Source: Hyalangium versicolor (GTDB taxonomy: Bacteria; Myxococcota; Myxococcia; Myxococcales; Myxococcaceae). From it: a stretch of 64,000 bases of DNA. This document shows, one piece after another, positions 8,740 through 16,882 of the stretch; within the stretch, counting starts at the first letter, position 1, and every line of letters begins with the position of its first letter. A program made the translations under genes and the position numbers. The DNA lies in assembly GCF_020103695.1 (NCBI RefSeq), contig NZ_JAHXBF010000016.1, forward strand, positions 61,692-125,691, in the 5' to 3' direction. A model generated the notes under the pieces. That model was not told the origin of the DNA and did not search any database. It was given only the letters and a program-made list of their open reading frames with translations.

Positions 8740-9831
8740 TCAGCCCGCCTCGATCTCGAGCTCGAGCTTCCCTTCGAGCTTGAGACGCAGGAGGTGGCCG
8801 GCGAAGCGCTCCGCCTCCTCTCGAGAGAGGATGTTGCGGAACTCGGCGCCGTCGGCCACTTCCACTTCCATCACAGGCCCGCGCTGGAGCAGGCGGAAGA
8901 AGTCTTCGCCCCCTGCCGGGCGCGGCATGAAGATGGGGAGGAAGCCCTTGAGCGGGAGCACCTCTCCGGGAGCTCGGATCCGCGCCTCGAGGGCCGCGGC
9001 GGTGGGACGTGTGTCTCGGGGCTCCACGCCCTCATCGGGGTAGAGCGGCGCGGGAGGCAACGACACGTCGTCGGTTGAGTCGTCGAAGAGGAAGCCGTAG
9101 CGGGAGGGAATGCGTCCGGTGAACAGGAAGCAGAGCAGCAGGGACTCGTCCTGGCCGACGCGGGAGATGTGGAGGATGGAGCGCGTGGCGCCCACCTTGC
9201 GCAGGAGCAGTTGCAGGCTCGGGCGAGAGCCTTCGAGGTAGCGTCGGATACGATCGGTGAGGGTGGAGCGGATCTCGGCGAAGGCCTGTTGGTAGAAGGC
9301 CTCTGAGTCCGCCTCCTTGCGTGCGAGTTCCTCACGGGCCTGCGAGAGCCGGGCTTCGGCGCCACGGAGGAAGGAATCGGCGCCGGTAGGCATGATGCCG
9401 GGCTGGCTTCCGGGAGTGGGCTCCACTCCAGCGGCGCGGACGGCGCCCACGAGGAAGGCTCCCTGCTGGTCCAGCCGTTCGCGCTCCTCCTGGAAGCGGA
9501 GCCGAGCGCTGCCGTGCTCCAGCTTCAGCTCGAGCCAGGCTTCATAGGCCGTCTCGAGGTTCTCCAGGCTGCGGAGCCGGGCGAGGACCGAGTGCGTCCC
9601 ACCGCTCCCCTTCTCCGGGGCGACGACGGCGGGAAGATCCTTCGGGGTGTCGCGGCGCAGAGGAGCCAGGGCTCGCTCGGGAGGAGGAGCCTCGGAGGCC
9701 TTCCGAGGCGGGACGGGCCGCCGCCGTCCCGTGGTCTTGACGGAGGGCGTCCGCTTCGACGGGGATGGGTCGGACTTGCGCTTGCTGCCCGACGCCGAGC
9801 GGCGTTGCTTCGGGGTCCTGCCCTTGGCCAT
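8740..9831 (-). CDS. conserved-type hypothetical protein with basic N-terminus and coiled coil
   Basis: A 363-residue protein that I do not recognise. The first 75 residues are very rich in Lys, Arg, Ser and Pro (low complexity, possibly nucleic-acid binding or disordered). Residues about 80-205 are strongly helical and charged (LENLETAYEAWLELKLEHG, then a coil with REELARKEAD). The C-terminal third is globular, with FLFTGRIPSRYGFLFDDS and an acidic end ELEIEAG. There is no signal peptide, so it is probably cytoplasmic. Codon usage matches the neighbours. The gene is convergent with the lipoprotein gene 7867-8730 and divergent from the toxin gene. Confidence 0.68.
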   Translation of the reverse strand: MAKGRTPKQRRSASGSKRKSDPSPSKRTPSVKTTGRRRPVPPRKASEAPPPERALAPLRRDTPKDLPAVVAPEKGSGGTHSVLARLRSLENLETAYEAWLELKLEHGSARLRFQEERERLDQQGAFLVGAVRAAGVEPTPGSQPGIMPTGADSFLRGAEARLSQAREELARKEADSEAFYQQAFAEIRSTLTDRIRRYLEGSRPSLQLLLRKVGATRSILHISRVGQDESLLLCFLFTGRIPSRYGFLFDDSTDDVSLPPAPLYPDEGVEPRDTRPTAAALEARIRAPGEVLPLKGFLPIFMPRPAGGEDFFRLLQRGPVMEVEVADGAEFRNILSREEAERFAGHLLRLKLEGKLELEIEAG

Positions 9832-9911
9832 GGGGCGAGTCTACCTCCAAGGCCGAGCATCACGTCCTGGGTTCTTCTCCGCATGGAGGGCGCGCGCCTA
9901 CCGTGGCGGCC

Positions 9912-11627
9912 ATGGGAACCTCGGCCCCTGGCGCATGCATCCACTTCATGACGCTCGTGCTCGCGGGTGTCCTGGTGACTGGCTGCTCGGCAGGCGGAGG
10001 CTCGCTCCAGAGCGGGCCGCGCACGCTTCAGCAGCGAAGAGGAGTCTCGTCACCGCCCCGGGTGGATTGGGACGAGTCGTGGGCAGCGGACAGCGATGCC
10101 CGAACACACTACCTGGAGTTCATCCGCGAGAGGCGGACGCAGCTGGCAGGCTCCCAGGAGACAGAAGACGACAAGCGGCGCGAGCGCTCAGTGCTCCAGG
10201 AGATGCAGAACTGGGTCCAGAACCAGAGCGAGTCCACGCTGCGCCAGCACCTGCCCATCGAGGTGTACGTCGACGTGAAGCAGGCGCGCCGGCGACAGGA
10301 GCGCGAGGCAGCCGAGCACCAGGCTGCGGTGGACGCGAAGCTGGAGGAGTTCTTCGATTGGGGCGAACTGCGGTGGGCCGAAGTAGCGCGGGAAAGAGTC
10401 CGAGCGATCGATTCCCGGCACTTGCTCACCGAGCACCCGCTGCGCACCCAGTCCCAGGATTCGCTCACCGCCGCCGTGCTGGACTGGGCACTGACACACT
10501 CCCGGGACCCGGATTTCGTTCGCAGGAATCCCAGCGAAGTCGCGCTCTACCTGCTGGCCCGGCACAGTGCCCTGGCCACGGCGATTGAGATGGGGCGGGT
10601 TGCCCCGCCTCATCTGGACTACACACCCCTGCCAGACACGGGGCCTTCGCCTCAAGAGCTGGCGACAGAGCTGCTTGGAGGGCTCCTGCCCGGCATCGGA
10701 GAGCTCACGGACTCGGCGGGGCTGGTATTCGGCTACAGCGTCACGGGTCGCAAGCTGGATGCGAACGAGCGCCTGCTGTGTGGGGTAGCGGTGCTGGTGC
10801 CCTTCGTCTCTGGGCAGATGCTGAGCGGTGCCGAGAAGGTGGAGCGCGCAGCGCTGGTGACGGGCCGCAGCCTGGAGGAGATACGTGTCCTGCAACGGGT
10901 GGCCACGCACCTTCGCCCCGAGGAGGCCAAGCGAATCGACGTGTTGATGCGGCGGGTCGCGCGAGGAGGGCACCTGGCCGAGGAGGATGTCACCTTCTTG
11001 AGACGCGTGGCGGTGGGGCTGGAACGGCCGTTGCTCGAAGCGGCGGACGTGCTCCGCCGAGGTGGAAAGGTGCCGCTGGTGGGCTCACGGCTGGGCGAGG
11101 CGGGCGTACGCCTGGAGCCAGGCACGGCCGAGCACATGGCTGCCGCCTGGGTGGATTACCAGTTCCGACACTCGGACAAGTACCCTCGCTTCCGCTTCGC
11201 CATCGAGGAGGACTGGCGCAAGAAGTACGAGCTGATCCTCAAGAACAAGGGCGCAGGAGGCGAATTCGAACGCAGCATCCTGTCCACACGCGGGTACGAG
11301 AAAAACCGTGCGCTGATGATGCCTCCGCCCGGTAGTGAAGCACGTGGCTTCATCCCGGACGCGGTCGTGGGCAGCACTACGCCAGGAGAACTGGTCTGGG
11401 GCCAGCCCTACCTCTTCGTCGAGGCGAAGGCGCGCAAGGATCTGTCTCTGGGCGGCAACCTGGAGGCGATGCTCCAGTACGTGTTGCAGTATGGCGGCCA
11501 TATCGAGTTGTGGGTGCGCTCCGCGAAGCACCCGGAGGGCCCCTCCCGCCTGACCCAGCCCCTGAAGGCCGTCCTGCAAGATCTCGCGAAACTTGGTAGA
11601 GCCACCGTGCGCGCCTACCCGCTCTGA
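9912..11627 (+). CDS. SitA-like lipoprotein polymorphic toxin with PD-(D/E)XK-like nuclease tip
   Basis: The start at 9912 gives 571 residues with a lipoprotein signal ending in VTGC (Cys25). A long helical charged region follows (about 50-230), then a hydrophobic Gly-rich segment, LPGIGELTDSAGLVFGY through VTGRKLDANER to about 303. This matches the pretoxin TG-type pattern (PGxG ... TGxxLxxxER). The C-terminal 140 residues carry E452, PDAVV (D483) and FVEAKARK (E504-A-K506), an order expected of a restriction-endonuclease fold. In Myxococcus, SitA lipoprotein toxins are passed between kin by TraA/B outer-membrane exchange; assignment to that class is inferred from architecture. The adjoining gene fits immunity. 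The nuclease substrate is unknown. Confidence 0.78.
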   Translation: MGTSAPGACIHFMTLVLAGVLVTGCSAGGGSLQSGPRTLQQRRGVSSPPRVDWDESWAADSDARTHYLEFIRERRTQLAGSQETEDDKRRERSVLQEMQNWVQNQSESTLRQHLPIEVYVDVKQARRRQEREAAEHQAAVDAKLEEFFDWGELRWAEVARERVRAIDSRHLLTEHPLRTQSQDSLTAAVLDWALTHSRDPDFVRRNPSEVALYLLARHSALATAIEMGRVAPPHLDYTPLPDTGPSPQELATELLGGLLPGIGELTDSAGLVFGYSVTGRKLDANERLLCGVAVLVPFVSGQMLSGAEKVERAALVTGRSLEEIRVLQRVATHLRPEEAKRIDVLMRRVARGGHLAEEDVTFLRRVAVGLERPLLEAADVLRRGGKVPLVGSRLGEAGVRLEPGTAEHMAAAWVDYQFRHSDKYPRFRFAIEEDWRKKYELILKNKGAGGEFERSILSTRGYEKNRALMMPPPGSEARGFIPDAVVGSTTPGELVWGQPYLFVEAKARKDLSLGGNLEAMLQYVLQYGGHIELWVRSAKHPEGPSRLTQPLKAVLQDLAKLGRATVRAYPL

Positions 11628-12407
11628 GTGAACCTTCCCATGAAGTACTTGACGACTGTCATCAGTCTGCCTCCGGGTGTTGCTCCAAGGCCGACCCTGC
11701 ACACGGTGCTCGAGCTGATCTTCGAGCAATACCGGTGGTTTCGCCCAGAGCGCTATGGCCTGGCGAAACTGGATGAACGGCTCGTTCCTGGACGCATCGA
11801 CTACGCGGCACTGCTTGCGCTTTATGAGAGGCTCGCTTCCATCACCATCGCTGCGCGCACGGACCGCGACTTTCTTCGCATCACCGTGACCAGACCTGGA
11901 GATCACCCTCATGCAGGGAACATCAGTTGGATGACCTCCATGCGGACTGCTGCCTCGCCAGGATGGCGGGCCGCTCATTCAAAACAGGTCGCTGAACTGA
12001 TGAGGTTGATGCAGGCCCCCATGGCAGCGGCAGGTCCCGCCGATGATTTCGAGAGCAAGCAGAGCCGGTGGGTCCCCCATCCAGATGGGCTGGGAGAAGC
12101 GCTCACGTTCACTGTACGCGACCCCAGCGAGGGCCTCGCGGGCCTCTTCTGGCGCAACTTCTTCGGCCCCCCCTTCGTGCACCTGTTCGGAGAGCGCCTC
12201 GACACCCTCCCTGCGGAGTTAAAGCAGGACCTCGGAGACGGAGTCATCCTCGTCCAGCCCTACGAGCTGCCCACCCAGGCCGGCACGCCCGAAGCCCTCT
12301 CCCAGGAGCAACAGCTCATCGCCCACCTGGGATCCGACTGCTTCTACGATCACCCCCACCACCGCAAGCCCACCCGACTCCCCCAACTCCCCTCCCCGCC
12401 TCCCTGA
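11628..12407 (+). CDS. probable cognate immunity protein (SitI-like)
   Basis: A 259-residue soluble protein with no signal peptide, starting at GTG immediately after the toxin TGA, or at the in-frame ATG 11640. Such zero-gap linkage is typical of toxin-immunity pairs. The sequence is mixed alpha/beta, with acidic and aromatic patches (FEQYRWFRPERYG, FWRNFFGPPFVHLFGERL) and a polar C-terminus. It reminds me of the broad immunity family found next to myxobacterial lipoprotein toxins (Imm52-like), but I cannot confirm that assignment. The predicted role is to bind and block the nuclease domain in the cytoplasm of producer and sibling cells. Confidence 0.7.
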   Translation: MNLPMKYLTTVISLPPGVAPRPTLHTVLELIFEQYRWFRPERYGLAKLDERLVPGRIDYAALLALYERLASITIAARTDRDFLRITVTRPGDHPHAGNISWMTSMRTAASPGWRAAHSKQVAELMRLMQAPMAAAGPADDFESKQSRWVPHPDGLGEALTFTVRDPSEGLAGLFWRNFFGPPFVHLFGERLDTLPAELKQDLGDGVILVQPYELPTQAGTPEALSQEQQLIAHLGSDCFYDHPHHRKPTRLPQLPSPPP

Positions 12408-12430
12408 GCCACCTCTCACCCGCAACACAA

Positions 12431-12472
12431 CGGGCCTCCACCAGGCGCGGGTGGCGCGCCCAGCGAGGCCCG
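12431..12472. terminator. bidirectional terminator candidate
   Basis: A perfect 8-base inverted repeat (CGGGCCTC at 12431-12438, GAGGCCCG at 12465-12472) sits in the 93-base gap between the converging immunity gene and the YtxH-like gene. No U-tract follows, so the role is inferred from placement. Confidence 0.45.
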
Positions 12473-12500
12473 AAGAGAGGCATCCGCCTCGAAGCTCCTG

Positions 12501-12773
12501 CTACACGCCGCGCGTCACCGTCTCCGCGCGCGTGGCCCCGGCGCCCGTGAGCGCGTCCTGGCCGCTCTGGAACCGGTTGCGCAGATCGCTGCGCAGCTCG
12601 TTGCCCGGCTTGGGCGCCAGCATCAGGCCCACGCCCACGCCTAGCAGCACGCCCACGGTGAACGCACCCAGCGCGGGCAGCAGGTAGTCGGTCGTCTCCT
12701 TCCGAGTCTCCAGCCCGATCAGGTTGAGCAGCTCATCCTTGTCCAGCTTCTTCAGGTCATTGATTCCGAACAT
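12501..12773 (-). CDS. YtxH-like small membrane protein
   Basis: A 90-residue protein with a polar N-terminus (FGINDLKKLDKDEL), one hydrophobic Gly/Val/Leu-rich segment (about 32-54, GAFTVGVLLGVGVGLMLAPK) and an amphipathic C-terminus with ELRSDLRNRFQ. The GxxxG-rich membrane segment followed by APKPG is the YtxH/gas-vesicle-like pattern. It is the last gene of a five-gene minus-strand group of small membrane proteins. General or stationary-phase stress is the usual setting for such proteins; no direct function can be read from this sequence. Confidence 0.75.
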   Translation of the reverse strand: MFGINDLKKLDKDELLNLIGLETRKETTDYLLPALGAFTVGVLLGVGVGLMLAPKPGNELRSDLRNRFQSGQDALTGAGATRAETVTRGV

Positions 12774-12821
12774 GCGGGAACTCCCCAGGTTGAGGTGAAG
12801 GTGAGGCGCACGAAGCGCGGA

Positions 12822-13277
12822 TCAGCTGATGTTGCCAGAGCCGCCCGGCCGAGGCGACGTGCCAGTGCCCGCGCCACCGATGTTGGACGCGCCCCCGGCG
12901 TTGGCCCCACCGCCCACACTGGACTGACCCGCCTGATAACCCTGCAGCGCCGCCTCGGCCATGCCGAGCAGTTCGTCCTTGACGAAGGGCAGCATCGCCA
13001 GCCGCGCGCCCAGCTTCAGGATCCGCCCCGTCAGCGGCGTGAACAGCCCGCCCCCCAGCACGTACCCCACGCCGAGCGCCGCAGCCACCATCCCGTACGG
13101 GTTGCGATCCACGCGGCCCTTGATGTCCAACGTGGCGCCCAGATCCGACACCGCGCTGCGCGCGTTGCTCCACAGCTCCTGAGCCTCCGAGCCGATCTGA
13201 TCCACGCGCTGCCCGAACCCTTGGTTCTCGCTGCTGCCCGCGCTGCCGTTGTTCTGGGTGTTCTGAAAAGTCGTCAT
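12822..13277 (-). CDS. DUF883-like membrane-anchored protein
   Basis: Start 13277 is chosen because GAGAGAAC lies just upstream at ribosome-binding distance; a frame seven codons longer exists. The 151-residue protein has a helical region (GQRVDQIGSEAQELWSNARS), a GRVDRNPYGMVAAALGVGYV hydrophobic segment of the ElaB/YqjD/DUF883 kind, a second hydrophobic patch, and a Gly/Ser/Ala-rich low-complexity tail. E. coli YqjD-type proteins anchor to the inner membrane and bind stationary-phase ribosomes; applying that here is inference. It belongs to the same minus-strand group as its neighbours. Confidence 0.7.
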   Translation of the reverse strand: MTTFQNTQNNGSAGSSENQGFGQRVDQIGSEAQELWSNARSAVSDLGATLDIKGRVDRNPYGMVAAALGVGYVLGGGLFTPLTGRILKLGARLAMLPFVKDELLGMAEAALQGYQAGQSSVGGGANAGGASNIGGAGTGTSPRPGGSGNIS

Positions 13278-13311
13278 GGTGTTCTCTCGAAGCGACAAGG
13301 AACGGGAAGGC

Positions 13312-13512
13312 TCAGCGGCGCGAGGCGATCTTGCCGATGAGGAAGCCCACGGCCACCGCGCCCAGCAGGCACGTGCCCGGGTTGGCGCGGATGAAGCTCA
13401 CCACGCGGGTGTTCACGTCCACCAGGTTGCGCCGCGCCTCCTCGATCTGCGGCACGATACGCTCCTGGATCTCCCGCGCGCGGTCCTGGATCTGCTGAGG
13501 ATTCATCTCCAT
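13312..13512 (-). CDS. small helical membrane-anchored protein
   Basis: About 66 residues: an amphipathic helix (PQQIQDRAREIQERIVPQIE) followed by RRNLVDVNTRVVSFIRANPG, a C-terminal membrane segment (CLLGAVAVGFLIGKI) and a basic end ASRR. AAGGAG lies 9 bases upstream of ATG 13512; the ATG at 13521 directly abuts that element and is less likely. The layout, a coil with an ANPG-like turn then one C-terminal membrane helix ending in basic residues, is the YqjD/ElaB (DUF883) architecture. It lies 51 bases from the DUF3618 gene. Confidence 0.68.
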   Translation of the reverse strand: MEMNPQQIQDRAREIQERIVPQIEEARRNLVDVNTRVVSFIRANPGTCLLGAVAVGFLIGKIASRR

Positions 13513-13562
13513 CGAGGCCATCTCCTTATCGGTTGGAAATACGGGTGTAGGTAAAAGGTGCG

Positions 13563-13778
13563 TCAGCGGCGCGAGCCCAGCCAGTAGCCGACCATGAACG
13601 CCGCTCCCACGCACACCAGAGGGCGCTTCGCCACCCAGGAGCGCCAATCAGCGGCCTGAGCCACCTCCTCGCGCAGGGCGCTGACCGACGTGGCCAGCTC
13701 CGCTCGGGTGCGTTCGATCTCGGCGCGCAGGGCAGCGGGGCTGCGAGGCTCGGCCTTGGGCTGTCCGTTACTGGGCAT
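13563..13778 (-). CDS. DUF3618-domain small membrane protein
   Basis: 71 residues. The N-terminal helix LRAEIERTRAELATSVSALR is the DUF3618 signature. A single membrane segment follows (PLVCVGAAFMVGYWLG) and the end is basic, SRR. It overlaps the upstream holin-like gene by 11 bases, so the two are translationally coupled. The family is widespread next to YqjE/holin-X and DUF883 proteins in membrane-stress gene groups; its biochemical role is unknown. Confidence 0.82.
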   Translation of the reverse strand: MPSNGQPKAEPRSPAALRAEIERTRAELATSVSALREEVAQAADWRSWVAKRPLVCVGAAFMVGYWLGSRR

Positions 13779-14217
13779 TCGGTGGCTCCTTGAGCACGTT
13801 CCGGGGCTGCGGAGGCACGGCCGGCGCGTTCACCGTGGTGAGCACCGCCATGCTGCGAGAAAGTTCCTGGCTGCTGTCATCCATCACCTGGCGGCCCTGC
13901 ATACGGGACACGGCGAGCCAGATGCCGAGCCCCCCGCCCACCACGTTGATGCCGCCCACCACCGCCAGCCCTCCGGCGTAGCCCATCCACGTGGCGAGCA
14001 CGACCGAGAGCGCTCCGCACAGGAAGAGGTAGCCCACCAGCAGGAAGGGCACGAACGCGACGATGCGCGCCACGTCCAGGCCCATGGCCTTGGCATCCTC
14101 GGCCAACTCGAGGCGAGCCAGGGTGATGTGCTGAGACACCAGACGGCTGAAGCTGTCCGCCATCCGCCCGACGAGCGCGGCGATACCGCGATCAGTCTGT
14201 TCCGTCCCCAAGTTCAT
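13768..14217 (-). CDS. phage-holin-superfamily III / YqjE-like membrane protein
   Basis: 149 residues: an N-terminal amphipathic region (GRMADSFSRLVSQHITLARL, then ELAEDAKAMGLD), two membrane segments (about 52-73 and 80-103) and a polar C-terminus. This is the Phage_holin_3_6 (PF07332) / YqjE pattern found in housekeeping membrane-stress clusters. There is no sign of phage genes, so a lysis role is not supported. It is the first gene of the five-gene minus-strand set and overlaps the DUF3618 gene. Confidence 0.82.
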   Translation of the reverse strand: MNLGTEQTDRGIAALVGRMADSFSRLVSQHITLARLELAEDAKAMGLDVARIVAFVPFLLVGYLFLCGALSVVLATWMGYAGGLAVVGGINVVGGGLGIWLAVSRMQGRQVMDDSSQELSRSMAVLTTVNAPAVPPQPRNVLKEPPNAQ

Positions 14218-14356
14218 CCACTCTCCGGCCGGCGCTGCTGGCGTCCTACAGGCGGAGCCAACCTAGGCATCCGTCCCCGCCGCGACAACCCGTCGCGTGC
14301 TTCTTGTGTCCGGTGGCGCGAAGCGTCGGCCATTGAACGCCTCCGGCCCCACAACG

Positions 14357-15124
14357 CTACCCGATGAGCTGCACGGGTGCCGAGGCCACCAGGGCCTCGC
14401 TGCCCACGGGGGCCTCGAAGCGCATCACCAGCGGCAGGTGATCCGAGGCAACCGTGGACAGGAGGGAACGGTGTGGCCGGATGGCCAGAGGGCGGACACC
14501 CGCATCCACGAAGATCCGGTCCAGGCGCAGCAGCGGCAGCCGGGTGGGATAGGTGCGCGCAGGCGACTGCAGTTCCAGCGCGGCGTCGTGGATGGCCCGG
14601 CGCACCAGCGCGGGCACCGGCCGGTTCCACCAGTAGTTGAAGTCTCCGCAGACCACCACCGGATCCTTGCGCACCGCGTCCCGGAGGATGTCCGAGGACA
14701 GCAGCAGGCCCTCCTGCCTCCGGCGCTCCCCGAGCGACAGCCCCAGGTGGAGGCAGAAGACGTGCATCTGCCGGCCTCCGCCCAGGTCCAGATCGCAGCG
14801 CAGGGCGCCGCGCGGCTCGCGGTTTTCCACACTCAAGTCATAGTTCTTCGACTTGAGGATGGGCAGCCGCGTGAGCACGGCGTTGCCGTAGCGGCGCCCC
14901 TGGCGCACCACATTCGGGCCAAAGGCCATGTGCAGCCCGAGCAGATCCGCCAGGTGCTCGGGCTGATCCTCCCGCGACGTCTTGCCTCGGAAGTCCCCCA
15001 CCTCCTGCAGGGCGATGATGTCCGCGTTGATCTCGCGGAGCACCTCGCCCACCCGGTGGAGATCGAAGCGCCCGTCGATGCCAATTCCACTGTGGATGTT
15101 GTACGAGACGAGCGTCAGCTCCAC
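14357..15124 (-). CDS. endonuclease/exonuclease/phosphatase-family protein
   Basis: A 255-residue EEP-fold metallohydrolase (DNase I / sphingomyelinase / inositol-phosphatase superfamily). Catalytic-type motifs are all visible: SYNIHSG near residue 7 (Asn), LQEVG near 40 (Glu, metal), CLHLGLS near 123 (His), CGDFNYWW near 159 (Asp and Asn), RLDRIFVD near 203 and SDHLPLVM near 228 (Asp-His). No signal peptide is seen, so it is probably cytoplasmic. The substrate cannot be deduced. It follows a small helical gene on the same strand after 14 bases, so the two may be co-transcribed. Confidence 0.88.
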   Translation of the reverse strand: MELTLVSYNIHSGIGIDGRFDLHRVGEVLREINADIIALQEVGDFRGKTSREDQPEHLADLLGLHMAFGPNVVRQGRRYGNAVLTRLPILKSKNYDLSVENREPRGALRCDLDLGGGRQMHVFCLHLGLSLGERRRQEGLLLSSDILRDAVRKDPVVVCGDFNYWWNRPVPALVRRAIHDAALELQSPARTYPTRLPLLRLDRIFVDAGVRPLAIRPHRSLLSTVASDHLPLVMRFEAPVGSEALVASAPVQLIG

Positions 15125-15138
15125 GGTGTCGGGGCCCC

Positions 15139-15609
15139 TCAGCTGTGCACGAGCCGCAGACGGCGCGCGGCCAGCCGCATCACCTCGAGCGGGAGCGAGG
15201 CCAATCTCACCGCCGCCTTGCTCACGTCGCCGATCCCGCCCTGGATCGCCTCGAACTGGCGCGTCGCCTCGTCGAACAGATCCTGGAAGCGTCCCCGAGG
15301 CGGCAGCTCCTCCATGGCCGGCAGCGCGCCGATGGGCTGGGTGTTGCGGTTGATCCGCGGAGTGGCCATGGACTTCTCCGTGGGCGGCGGAGACGCCACG
15401 GGCTCCTTGCGCGGAGGCATGGCCAGGGCCTTGGCCTTGAGGATCTCTTCTGTCTCCGCGTGGCTCTTGCCGTAGTGAATCCCACCGTCATCCTCGGGCA
15501 GCGAGTGACGGGAATCGGCCAGGTGCTTCTTGTCCTGACGCCGCTGGCTCCGGCTGCGAGGCTCGGCGGCGGGCATCTGGAAATGATCAAAGCTATAGGA
15601 ACGAGGCAT
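15139..15609 (-). CDS. hypothetical protein with disordered basic N-terminus
   Basis: Start 15609 gives 156 residues beginning MPRSYSFDHFQM; longer frames to 15921 contain no convincing coding pattern. The N-terminal 100 residues are charged and low in complexity (RSRSQRRQDKKHL, AMPPRKEPVASPPPTEK). The C-terminal 55 residues are helical: FQDLFDEATRQFEAIQGGIG followed by DVSKAAVRLASLPLEVMRLA. I recognise no family. It lies 14 bases upstream of the EEP-hydrolase gene on the same strand. Cytoplasmic location is likely because there is no signal or membrane segment. Confidence 0.62.
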   Translation of the reverse strand: MPRSYSFDHFQMPAAEPRSRSQRRQDKKHLADSRHSLPEDDGGIHYGKSHAETEEILKAKALAMPPRKEPVASPPPTEKSMATPRINRNTQPIGALPAMEELPPRGRFQDLFDEATRQFEAIQGGIGDVSKAAVRLASLPLEVMRLAARRLRLVHS

Positions 15610-15871
15610 CCAACATCCCCCAAGTTGTGGAAGCGAGTCCGTCCGAAAAGCTAGGGAGCCACCCTGCCCCTCGGAACACCGCACAAGAATGCGCGGCGCT
15701 CGGACGTTCGCTCCTCGACCTGAGGAGCCCGGAGGACGAGGCGGATGTTCACCAGCCGCCGATTCCGCTCTCGAATGACGCCTGGCCGTCAAGGAGAGCA
15801 AGCACTCAGGCGAGCCGCCTGTCCTGGAAGTCGGCGCGTCACCCAAGCCGGTGTACAACTGCCGGCACGCC

Positions 15872-16861
15872 ATGCCGCTCGCGCCCTTCCTTCCCCGGCC
15901 CTCCTCCCTGCTCCCACTCACCCTGCTCTCCCTTGGCCTGGTGGCCTTCGGGGCCGAGGCTCAGCCGAGCCTCTCCGTGCAGCCCGGAACGGCGAAGCCC
16001 GGGGATCCGATCCTCATCACCGTGCGCGGCGTGGACGGCCAGCCCTCGGGCACCGTGGCCGGAAGGACTCTGCGCTTCTTCGAAGCCGCGGGCGCCTGGC
16101 AGGCCCTCACCGGGCTCCCGGTGGAGCAGGCCGTGGGCTCGGCCGCGGTGAAGGTGGAGGGTCCCCGCCAGCGCGACGGCTCGGCCGTGAACCTCGTGGG
16201 CACGCTGGACGTGGTGGACCCCGGCTACCCCGAGCGCCAGCTCCAGGTGGCGGGCAAGTACATCAAGCCGCCCCAGTCCGTGAAGACGCGCATGGCCGAG
16301 GATCGCGCCGCCTTCGCCGCGGCCTTCTCGCAGGACTTCGGCCCGCTGCGGTTCGAGCGCAACTTCGCCTGGCCGCGCCAGGATCGCATCACCGCGCCCT
16401 TCGGCGATCGCCGCTCCTTCAACGGCAAGCTCCAGAGCCAGCACTTCGGCACGGACATCGACGGAGACACCGGGGACACGATCTACGCCGCCAATGATGG
16501 CGAGGTGGTGATGTCCCGGGACTGCTACAGCTCGGGCAACACGGTGATCATCCACCACGGCGCGGGCCTGTACACGACGTACTTCCACATGTCGCGCATC
16601 GACGTGAAGCCGGGCACGAAGGTGAAGCAGGGCCAGAAGCTGGGCCTGGTGGGCAAGACGGGCCGCGTCACCGGTCCCCACCTCCACTGGGGCGTGAAGG
16701 TGGACGGGCTCTGGGTGGACGGACTCTCGCTGCTCAAGCTCGACTTCTTCGGCACACCGGAGCCGCGCGTGGCCACCGCCACGCCCGACACGGCTCAGCC
16801 GGCACCGGCCCTCACAGGGGGCGAGCTCTCCGCTCCCGTGAGCACCAGCACGACGCCGTAG
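15872..16861 (+). CDS. secreted M23-family metallopeptidase
   Basis: The start at 15872 yields a signal peptide (MPLAPFLPRPSSLLPLTLLS ... FGAEA) and a mature protein beginning QPSLSVQPG. The N-terminal part is a beta-rich region (PGTAKPGDPILITV), and the C-terminal part is an LytM/M23 zinc peptidase: HFGTDIDGDTGD (His and Asp ligands), HHGAGLYTTYFHMS and the HLHWGV motif. M23 enzymes cut peptide bridges of peptidoglycan or activate other hydrolases; the periplasm or cell exterior is expected. The C-terminus after about residue 295 is a Pro/Thr/Ala tail. The gene is divergent from 15139-15609 across 262 bases that include a CTCCTC-N5-GAGGAG dyad (15711-15727). Confidence 0.9.
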   Translation: MPLAPFLPRPSSLLPLTLLSLGLVAFGAEAQPSLSVQPGTAKPGDPILITVRGVDGQPSGTVAGRTLRFFEAAGAWQALTGLPVEQAVGSAAVKVEGPRQRDGSAVNLVGTLDVVDPGYPERQLQVAGKYIKPPQSVKTRMAEDRAAFAAAFSQDFGPLRFERNFAWPRQDRITAPFGDRRSFNGKLQSQHFGTDIDGDTGDTIYAANDGEVVMSRDCYSSGNTVIIHHGAGLYTTYFHMSRIDVKPGTKVKQGQKLGLVGKTGRVTGPHLHWGVKVDGLWVDGLSLLKLDFFGTPEPRVATATPDTAQPAPALTGGELSAPVSTSTTP

Positions 16862-16882
16862 CCAGCCACGCCCGCGGCTCGC

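Noticed and set aside
13768..14217. Prophage remnant suggested by a holin-family protein
   Set aside because: No other phage gene is nearby. The protein belongs to the YqjE-type group and is linked to DUF3618 and DUF883-like genes.
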